From the NCBI GenBank assembly GCA_902167325.1, contig LR632930.1, positions 4,402,001-4,466,000 on the forward strand: a stretch of 64,000 nucleotides of DNA. Reading direction: 5' to 3'. Positions 57,822-64,000 of the stretch are shown one piece after another. Position 1 is the first letter of the stretch, and the number at the start of each line of letters is the position of its first letter. A model generated the notes under the pieces. It did not search any database and was not told the origin of the DNA. It was given only the letters and a program-made list of their open reading frames with translations. Source of the DNA: Chitinophaga pinensis. Lineage in GTDB: Bacteria; Bacteroidota; Bacteroidia; Chitinophagales; Chitinophagaceae. The translations under genes were made by a program, and so were the position numbers.

Positions 57822-60446
57822 ATGATAGAGAACACGGACAATCAAGGCAATCAAAAGGACGGTAGAATTGTTCAGATCAACATTGAGGAGCAAATGAAGA
57901 CTGCGTACATCGACTATTCCATGTCGGTGATCGTGGGCCGCGCGCTGCCGGATGTAAGGGATGGTTTTAAACCGGTTCACCGCCGCGTGCTTTTCGGTAT
58001 GCATGAATTGGGGAATACACACAACAAACCTTACAAGAAATCTGCCCGTGTTGTTGGAGACGTAATGGGTAAGTATCACCCGCATGGTGACTCTTCCGTA
58101 TACGATACAATGGTTCGTATGGCCCAGCCATGGTCGCTCAGATACATGCTGATCGACGGGCAGGGTAACTTCGGATCTATCGACGGTGACATGCCTGCGG
58201 CCATGCGTTATACCGAGGTGCGTCTTCAAAAGTTCGCCGAAGCCATGCTCGATGATCTGGAAAAGGATACAGTAGATTTCACGCTCAACTTTGACGATAC
58301 CCTCCAGGAGCCCCTGGTATTGCCCACCCGTATCCCCAACCTGCTCGCCAACGGCGCCTCAGGTATCGCGGTAGGGATGGCCACTAATATCATGCCCCAC
58401 AACCTCACCGAACTGATCGACGGTCTGATCGCCATGATCGCTGACCGGAACATCACCATCGAAGAGCTGATCAAACACATTAAAGCCCCCGACTTCCCGA
58501 CCGGTGGTACCATATACGGTTTTGAAGGCGTTAAACAAGGCTTCGAAACCGGCCGCGGAAGGGTAGTAGTACGTGGTAAGATCAATTCTGAGACCTCCAA
58601 GACCGGTAAGGAAAAGCTCGTTATCTACGAACTGCCCTACCAGGTGAACAAGGCCGTACTCCACCAGAAAATTGCACAGCTGGTAAATGATAAAGTGATC
58701 GAAGGCATCTCCGATGTACGCGATGAAAGCGACCGCGAAGGTATGCGCCTCGTGATCGACCTCAAACGTGAAGCGATCCCTAACGTGATCATCAATCAGC
58801 TCTACAAATACTCCGAACTGCAAACCTCTTACGGTATCAACAATGTGGTACTCGTAAAAGGCCGTCCCCGGATCATGAACCTCAAGGAACTGCTCGAAGA
58901 ATTCGTCGAGTTCCGCCATGAAGTGGTGACCCGCCGTACCCAGTTCGAACTCCGCGAAGCAGAAAAGAAAGCCCACATCCTCGCTGGCTATCTCATCGCA
59001 CTCGATCACCTCGATGCCGTTATCTCCCTCATCCGTAACTCCGCCACACCAGACGTTGCGCGCGAAGGCCTCATGAGCAACTTCGGACTGAGTGAGATCC
59101 AGGCTAAAGCCATCCTCGAACTGCGCCTCCAGCGCTTAACAGGCATGGAACGCGATAAGATCCGCGAAGAACACGATGAAATCATGAAACTCATCGACCG
59201 CCTGAAAGAGATCCTCGGTGATGAAGGTCTCCGTATGGAAATCATTAAAACCGAACTGGAAGAAGTAAAGAAGAAATTTGGCGACGAGCGTAAAACCGAA
59301 ATCCAGTACCTGGCAGCGGAAATGCGCATCGAAGACATTATCGCTGAAGAAGATGTGGTGATCACCATTTCCCACCTCGGTTATATCAAACGTACCTCCG
59401 CATACGACTACCGCCAGCAGAAACGCGGCGGCCGTGGCGCCATCGGCGGTAAAACCCGGGATGAGGATTACATCGAACATCTGTTCGTGGCCTCCACCCA
59501 CCACACCATGCTGTTCTTCACGGAAAAAGGCCGCTGCTACTGGCTGAAGGTCTACGAAATCCCTGAAGGTGAAAAAGCCAGCAAAGGCCGTGCAATCCAG
59601 AACCTCATCACCATCCCGTCTGACGATAAGATCCGCGCGATCATCGATATCAAAGACCTCGGTGATAAAGACTTCATCAACAACCATTACATCGTGCTCT
59701 GCACCCGTAACGGTATCATCAAGAAAACACTGCTGGAAGAATTCAGCCGCCCCCGTACAAACGGCGTGAACGCCATTACCGTAAACGACGGCGACCAGCT
59801 GCTGGAAGCCAAACTGACCAACGGTAACAGCGAAATCATGATGGCTGTGAAGAGCGGCCGCGCTATCCGCTTCCCTGAAAATACGGTGCGTGACACGGGT
59901 CGCGGTGCAATCGGAGTTCGGGGTATCGAGGTTGATAATGAGAAAGATGAAGTGGTTGGTATGATTTGTGTTGATAAGGAAGACAAAACGAAAACCGTGC
60001 TGGTAGTTTCCGAAAAAGGATTCGGAAAACGGACCGATATCGAAGAATACCGTATCACCAACCGCGGGGGTAAAGGGGTAAAAACCATCAGCGTTACCGA
60101 GAAGACCGGTCCATTGATCGCCATCCTGGACGTTACCGAAACCAATGACCTCATGATCACCTGTAAATCCGGTATCACCATCCGCATGGCGGTGGGCGAT
60201 GTACGTGAAGCAGGCCGCGCTACGCAGGGGGTAAGACTGATCCGTATGGATGAGTCCGACGAGATCGCCGCAGTAGCCCGCCTCGATGAGCAGGAAGAAT
60301 TAGAAGCCATTGTGCCCGAAGGTGAAGAAGGTGTTGAAGGTGCAGAAGGTACCGTAGTTGCTGAAGGCACAGAAAATGAAGCTGCCGGCGAAAATACGGA
60401 AGCTGCCGAAGGCGATGCTGCAGAAGTAGCACCCACTGAAGAATAA
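57822..60446 (+). CDS. gyrA: DNA gyrase subunit A
   Basis: 874 aa. Catalytic tyrosine Tyr130 in AAMRYTEVRL, the quinolone-region sequence HPHGDSSVYDTMV with Ser91 and Asp95 at the usual resistance positions (susceptible type), and the GyrA box QKRGGRGAIGG in the C-terminal beta-pinwheel (about 540-820). The last 50 or so residues are an acidic, glycine- and alanine-rich tail (EEGVEGAEGTV..), typical of unstructured GyrA tails that tune DNA wrapping. Length and motifs fit GyrA rather than ParC. Confidence 0.96.
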   Translation: MIENTDNQGNQKDGRIVQINIEEQMKTAYIDYSMSVIVGRALPDVRDGFKPVHRRVLFGMHELGNTHNKPYKKSARVVGDVMGKYHPHGDSSVYDTMVRMAQPWSLRYMLIDGQGNFGSIDGDMPAAMRYTEVRLQKFAEAMLDDLEKDTVDFTLNFDDTLQEPLVLPTRIPNLLANGASGIAVGMATNIMPHNLTELIDGLIAMIADRNITIEELIKHIKAPDFPTGGTIYGFEGVKQGFETGRGRVVVRGKINSETSKTGKEKLVIYELPYQVNKAVLHQKIAQLVNDKVIEGISDVRDESDREGMRLVIDLKREAIPNVIINQLYKYSELQTSYGINNVVLVKGRPRIMNLKELLEEFVEFRHEVVTRRTQFELREAEKKAHILAGYLIALDHLDAVISLIRNSATPDVAREGLMSNFGLSEIQAKAILELRLQRLTGMERDKIREEHDEIMKLIDRLKEILGDEGLRMEIIKTELEEVKKKFGDERKTEIQYLAAEMRIEDIIAEEDVVITISHLGYIKRTSAYDYRQQKRGGRGAIGGKTRDEDYIEHLFVASTHHTMLFFTEKGRCYWLKVYEIPEGEKASKGRAIQNLITIPSDDKIRAIIDIKDLGDKDFINNHYIVLCTRNGIIKKTLLEEFSRPRTNGVNAITVNDGDQLLEAKLTNGNSEIMMAVKSGRAIRFPENTVRDTGRGAIGVRGIEVDNEKDEVVGMICVDKEDKTKTVLVVSEKGFGKRTDIEEYRITNRGGKGVKTISVTEKTGPLIAILDVTETNDLMITCKSGITIRMAVGDVREAGRATQGVRLIRMDESDEIAAVARLDEQEELEAIVPEGEEGVEGAEGTVVAEGTENEAAGENTEAAEGDAAEVAPTEE

Positions 60447-60488
60447 ACCTCTAACAATTAACGATAATTATTTAAAAACCTGAGCCAC

Positions 60489-61738
60489 ATGAAAAAACTA
60501 TTTGTAACGCTTCTCTTTTGCGGCGCCGGATTTGCAGGCATGGCGCAGAAAGCAAAAGTGAATAGTGCAGATGAATTCCTGAAGAACGATAAAATCGACC
60601 AGGCGAAAACCGATATCGAAGCGGCCCTTGCGCACGAAAAAACGAAAGACGACGCACGCACATGGTACGTGAAAGGCAAAATTTATGAAGCCCTCGCTAC
60701 CAAAACAAAAGCGCAGCCGATGCGGAAGTTGCTTTCGAGTCCTTCAAAAAAGCACTCGAACTCAACCCCAAACTGCCGGAAGCACTCCTGGAAATGAATA
60801 ACCGCATGTTCAACGTGTACGCCACCATCGGCAACGCCGGTTATGGTAACCTGAACGACCAGAAGTGGGATTCCTCTTTCACTTACTTCAAGAAAGCAGT
60901 GGAAGTACGCGACTATTACAATGGTAAAAACCTCGGCGGAACCATCCCCACCGATACTGCCATGGTATTTTACGCCGGTTATGCCGCACAGCAGGCCGGT
61001 AAAAAAGATGACGCATTCGACCTGCTGAAGAAAGCAGCCGACCTCCAGTTCAAAACTGAACCCGCCCTCTACGTTGTACTCGCACAACAGTACGAAGAGC
61101 GTGGCGATAACGCTAACTGGCTCGGTACCATCGAAAAAGCCAAAGGCCTCTTCCCGGCTGATAAGCGCTTTAACGACATGGAAATGCTCTATTATTCCAA
61201 AACCGGCAAAACCGACGATCTGCTGAGCATGCTCGAGAAGAAAGTGGGCGAAAACCCCAGCGATTTCAACCTCGTGCTCGACTACGCCATCCGTCTCGAT
61301 AACGTAGCCAATCCCCGCGACGAGAAAGGCAACGATATTGCTAAGCCCGCCAACTACGACGCGCTGATGAACAAAGCGGAAGAAGCGTACAAAAAAGCAC
61401 TGGCCCTCAAAGCCGATGATGCTACCGCTAACTTCCAGCTCGGTGCCCTTTACTTCAACCGCGCCGTTGCCAGCAATAAAGAGCTGAACGCACTCACCAG
61501 CAAAGAGCAAACAGGACCCAAAGCGAAAGAACTGCAAACCAAAGTACAGGGTCTGATGGACCAGGCACTGCCTTTCTTCGAAAAAGCTGACGCAGGCTTC
61601 ACCGCCATGGGCAGCAACCTCGAAGCCAGCGACAAACGCACTTTCGAAAGCGCACTGTACGCCCTTCAGAAAATCTACGCTATCAAAAACATGAGCGATA
61701 AAGTAGAAGTAGTGAAAAAGAAACTGGAAAGCCTGTAA
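60489..61738 (+). CDS. Exported TPR protein, reading frame broken once
   Basis: Two overlapping frames together give one protein. The first (60489-60797) has a signal peptide (FVTLLFCGAGFAGMAQ) and begins a helical repeat, then goes out of frame after ACC AAA ACA AAA (60699-60710). A shift of one base back (rereading A60710 before GCG) continues as SAADAEVAFESFKKALELNP into the frame that ends at 61738, for about 416 aa. The C-terminal part has TPR units such as YKKALALKADDATANFQLGA. Either one A is missing from the A-rich run (mutation or sequencing error) or the shift is programmed. The neighbour upstream is gyrA. Confidence 0.65.
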
Positions 61739-61757
61739 TCAGGTTTCAACCAATAAG

Positions 61758-61788
61758 AAAAAGGCAAGGGGTAACCCTTGCCTTTTTT
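61758..61788 (+). terminator. Terminator of the TPR gene
   Basis: AAAAAGGCAAGGG / CCCTTGCCTTTTTT with a 4-nt loop. Confidence 0.9.
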
Positions 61789-61892
61789 GTTGCCCCCCAA
61801 CTTTCCACTCCACACAAACTGCCGCAATATTTCCACACTACTGTTATTACGCAAACAAGTAGGTGATAATCACATAATTGTATACATATTGC

Positions 61893-61998
61893 TGTGAATC
61901 AATGATTACTTCATTACCAGGAATAATATATATAAGCCCAAATTGCCGTTGGCATGGTAATTATCATATGTAGTTGATATACACGCATTTGATTCACA
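61893..61998. promoter_or_regulatory. Long-range inverted repeat upstream of the KGG gene
   Basis: TGTGAATCAA (61893-61902) and TTGATTCACA (61989-61998) are perfect reverse complements, 86 bp apart. The stretch between is AT-rich. They could be paired regulator sites; no -7 box is clear. Confidence 0.3.
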
Positions 61999-62021
61999 TA
62001 ACCATATCAAATCCTTAAATT

Positions 62022-62366
62022 ATGGTCACACGAACAAAACCTACTGACATGCAGGAGAAACATCACGAAAACATGCTGATGAAAGATGCCAACAGGCAGG
62101 AACGTTTCGGTAAACAGGAATTTAATGACGATGCCAACTACAAGTTGGAAGGATACGACGAAAACGAACAGGACGTAAGAGACCGACGCAATCAGCGTGA
62201 AGCGGAATTAGCCGACGGTGACGCTGCCGCACATGGTGAAACTCCCAAAAGAACACCCAGCAGAAGGGGCTTTGCTGCCATGGACAAAGAAAAACAACGC
62301 CAGATAGCCAGCAAGGGAGGCAAAGCCTCTCATGGTGGCGGCCGTAAACCCAGCAAACCCCGCTGA
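62022..62366 (+). CDS. KGG-motif stress protein
   Basis: 114 aa, highly charged and without hydrophobic segments. The C-terminal end has RGFAAMDKEKQRQIASKGGK followed by ASHGGGRKPSKPR, the KGG motif of the stress-induced bacterial acidophilic repeat family (also called conidiation-type). The N-terminal half is rich in basic and acidic residues and probably unstructured. Members are induced by stress or stationary phase. Monocistronic with its own terminator. Confidence 0.75.
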   Translation: MVTRTKPTDMQEKHHENMLMKDANRQERFGKQEFNDDANYKLEGYDENEQDVRDRRNQREAELADGDAAAHGETPKRTPSRRGFAAMDKEKQRQIASKGGKASHGGGRKPSKPR

Positions 62367-62383
62367 GGCACATAACTGCATTT

Positions 62384-62419
62384 AAAAAGCGTGTATCAGA
62401 ACCGGTACACGCTTTTTTT
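62384..62419 (+). terminator. Terminator of the KGG gene
   Basis: AAAAAGCGTGTA / TACACGCTTTTT with a T-run. Confidence 0.9.
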
Positions 62420-62464
62420 GTGCGCAACAGTAAATTACCTACTTTGTCATCCAATCAACATCTT

Positions 62465-63415
62465 ATGAAAGCAGTAGCAGTCAACCAGTTCAAAAGCATC
62501 CCCCAGGTAATGGACCTGCCCGAACCACCCCTGAAAGACGGTACCATCCGCATACGGCTCGCCGCGGCAGGACTCAACCCGTTCGACTGGAAGATGGTCG
62601 ACGGTATCCTTGAAGAACAAATGCCCCATGTATTCCCAATGATCCTCGGCGTAGATGGCGCAGGCGTGGTGGAAGCCGTTGGCGCAGGCGTGGAACGCTT
62701 CAAAACGGGCGACCATGTATATGGACAGATGCTGCATTCCCCGGTAGGTGAAGGGTCGTACGCCGAGTTCGTGACCGTTCCGGAATCGGCTGCTATCGCT
62801 ATAGCCCCGCATTCCATTTCACTGGCCGATGCCGCCGCATTACCCACTTCCGGAATGACCGCCCTGCAGCTCATCGAACGGGCCGGCCTTACAGAAGGTC
62901 AGAAGTTACTGGTGATAGGTGCCACAGGCGGCGTAGGGTCTTTCATCACGCAAATCGCAAAGGAAAGAGGAATTCATGTCATCGCCACTGTATCGGATGA
63001 GGAAGCCGCTGCAAGGATTCAGCAACTGGGCGCAGCAGAAACCATCAATTACAAAAAGGCACCGGTCGAAGAACAATTTGCCGGAGGGGCCGATGCCCTG
63101 TTCGACCTCGTGGGTAATAAAGCCGGCTTTGAGAAAATGCTGCCGCTCGTAAAGAAAGGCGGCCGGGCATATACCACACAGTTCGTAGCCGATAAAGACC
63201 ACCTGCATGAACAGGGCCTGAAAGGTGGCAACTTCGAGACCAAAGGCTCACCCACCTCCCTCGATGCCCTCCGCGACCTGGTAGATAATGGGAAGCTAAC
63301 CGTACCGGTAGACAGGCGCATACCGCTCGATCAGGCACCTGTGGCCATTGCAGACAGCCGTACGGGCAAAAGCAAAGGCAAAACGATCCTCCTCATTAAC
63401 GAAACGCTGGGTTAA
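62465..63415 (+). CDS. NADP-dependent quinone oxidoreductase-like MDR protein
   Basis: 316 aa medium-chain dehydrogenase/reductase without the catalytic zinc cysteines. N-terminal GroES-like part: MKAVAVNQFKSIPQVMDLPE, GVDGAGVVEAVGAGVERFKTGD. Nucleotide site: VIGATGGVGSFITQIAKERG. Similar to zinc-free quinone reductases (QOR) and enoyl reductases. The start at 62465 gives the family N-terminus; the upstream in-frame ATG at 62420 overlaps the preceding terminator. Confidence 0.88.
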   Translation: MKAVAVNQFKSIPQVMDLPEPPLKDGTIRIRLAAAGLNPFDWKMVDGILEEQMPHVFPMILGVDGAGVVEAVGAGVERFKTGDHVYGQMLHSPVGEGSYAEFVTVPESAAIAIAPHSISLADAAALPTSGMTALQLIERAGLTEGQKLLVIGATGGVGSFITQIAKERGIHVIATVSDEEAAARIQQLGAAETINYKKAPVEEQFAGGADALFDLVGNKAGFEKMLPLVKKGGRAYTTQFVADKDHLHEQGLKGGNFETKGSPTSLDALRDLVDNGKLTVPVDRRIPLDQAPVAIADSRTGKSKGKTILLINETLG

Positions 63416-63429
63416 AACCCATATTTACA

Positions 63430-63475
63430 AACGCCGCCGCGGCACGGGACTTTCCCTGGTTGCGGCGGCGTTGTT
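63430..63475. terminator. Terminator between the oxidoreductase and yjbR genes
   Basis: AACGCCGCCGC / GCGGCGGCGTT with a 20-nt loop, then TTGTTT. Shared by two convergent genes. Confidence 0.7.
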
Positions 63476-63477
63476 TA

Positions 63478-63825
63478 TTATCCAAGCTGCTCGCGGGTCT
63501 TTTTGGGCAGTTTGGCTACAACAAGGTCGTAACTCTTCCGTACCCATTCAAGGAGCAGACTGTCAGGAATGGAACCATCAAACAGAATGGTGTTCCAATG
63601 TTTCTTGTTCATATGATACCCCGGCAATACTGCATCATATCGCTCTCTCAGTTCTTCTACTTCTTCAGGGTCACATTTGAGGTTGATGCTTTCAAAAGCA
63701 TCCACATCCACAAGGGCGAACAATTTACCCATCACGGTAAAGACTAGTGTGGTTTCCCCAAACGGAAATCCTTCGGCAGTGCCGGGCAGGGAAAGGCAGT
63801 AGGTTTGCAGTTTCTCCAGATTCAT
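63478..63825 (-). CDS. MmcQ/YjbR-family DNA-binding protein
   Basis: 115 aa from the ATG at 63825 (a GTG six bases upstream is also possible). It shows the family pattern LSLPGTAEGFPFGETTLVF, then NLKCDPEEVEELRERYDAVLPGYHM and HWNTILFDGSIPDSLLLEWV. YjbR proteins have a CyaY-like fold and are annotated as DNA-binding, with little functional evidence. It converges on the oxidoreductase gene. Confidence 0.85.
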   Translation of the reverse strand: MNLEKLQTYCLSLPGTAEGFPFGETTLVFTVMGKLFALVDVDAFESINLKCDPEEVEELRERYDAVLPGYHMNKKHWNTILFDGSIPDSLLLEWVRKSYDLVVAKLPKKTREQLG

Positions 63826-64000
63826 GCCCACAATGTACGAAAACTCCCGGCTGTCAGAAAAGGGCTTTTTATAGATAGGAATCCTTACTTATAAAAGCGC
63901 TATTTTGAACTGATTGTTAAATAAATAATACTGCATACCTTACATTTAATACGAAGCTAAGGCGTTGTAAATCAATCTTTACTTGCAATTAAATGTGAAA
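63826..64000. other. Right end of the window, no gene seen
   Basis: 175 bp, AT-rich, presumably the upstream region of yjbR and of a gene beyond the window. I see no TAnnTTTG box or hairpin I would defend. Confidence 0.5.

Noticed and set aside
1..64000. tRNA, rRNA, CRISPR arrays, IS elements or prophage
   Set aside because: No cloverleaf, no regularly spaced direct repeats with spacers, no transposase and no phage structural gene was seen; the 11-bp arrays are too short in unit and too variable to be CRISPR.

Overview
The window is chromosomal DNA of a member of the Bacteroidota, most likely Chitinophagaceae and Chitinophaga-like. This rests on many promoters matching the Bacteroidota -7 box TAnnTTTG, on families largely confined to the phylum (DUF3276/PUR, DUF2911, a DUF6266-like protein, ZU5 lipoproteins), on the futalosine-pathway enzyme MqnA, and on mid-50s GC in the core genes. 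It is mostly ordinary core genome. I see no phage, IS element, CRISPR array, tRNA or rRNA.

Layout. 1-4.7 kb: a leftward UbiA prenyltransferase / DprE1-like / DprE2-like operon, the mycobacterial route to polyprenyl-phosphate arabinose, with a divergent GT-C type membrane glycosyltransferase. 4.7-14.3 kb: EamA transporter, MgtC, a Rof-like Rho antiterminator, purC, DUF418 protein, ABC exporter, DUF3276, pgi and a TspO-like protein. 14.4-21 kb: prfB with a programmed frameshift, P5C dehydrogenase, a DUF6266-like protein, peroxiredoxin, pyrR-pyrB and a DUF486 protein. 21-27.7 kb: serine hydrolase, then PIG-L deacetylase, two tiny membrane proteins and a sodium:solute symporter in one coupled operon, then a DUF2911 protein. 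27.7-31.6 kb: a leftward operon of a small CPxxC protein, a multi-pass membrane protein, a histidine kinase and a LuxR-type regulator, with a divergent transthyretin-like protein. 31.8-41 kb: xerD, pyruvate carboxylase and three tandem paralogous ZU5 lipoproteins. 41-46 kb: lipoprotein with a long leader, ndk, nrnA, FKBP lipoprotein, and an AT-rich orphan gene between two near-identical terminators. 46-64 kb: DCC protein, purB, mqnA, MFS transporter, recF, pdhA, ribH, LutA-like protein, EVE protein, sirtuin, saccharopine dehydrogenase, gyrA, a frame-broken TPR gene, KGG protein, oxidoreductase and YjbR.

The most unusual structure is not a gene. Several gaps between convergent genes hold stretches of DNA built on a strict 11-bp period with drifting units; the clearest are 18251-18415 (15 units) and 45292-45412 (11 units), with a shorter one at 11532-11597. 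A second theme is duplicated terminators around apparently inserted genes: a 51-bp direct repeat brackets the AT-rich orphan at 44612-45199, and a weaker shared 3' flank is seen after pyc and the first ZU5 gene.

Other points of note: prfB appears to use UAA instead of UGA at its frameshift site; the DprE1 homologue has alanine at the benzothiazinone-target cysteine; the sirtuin has no cysteines at all; a leucine-rich leader ORF is coupled to a lipoprotein gene; and the TPR gene after gyrA has a one-base frame break. All functions are inferred from recognised motifs and gene order; no database search was possible.
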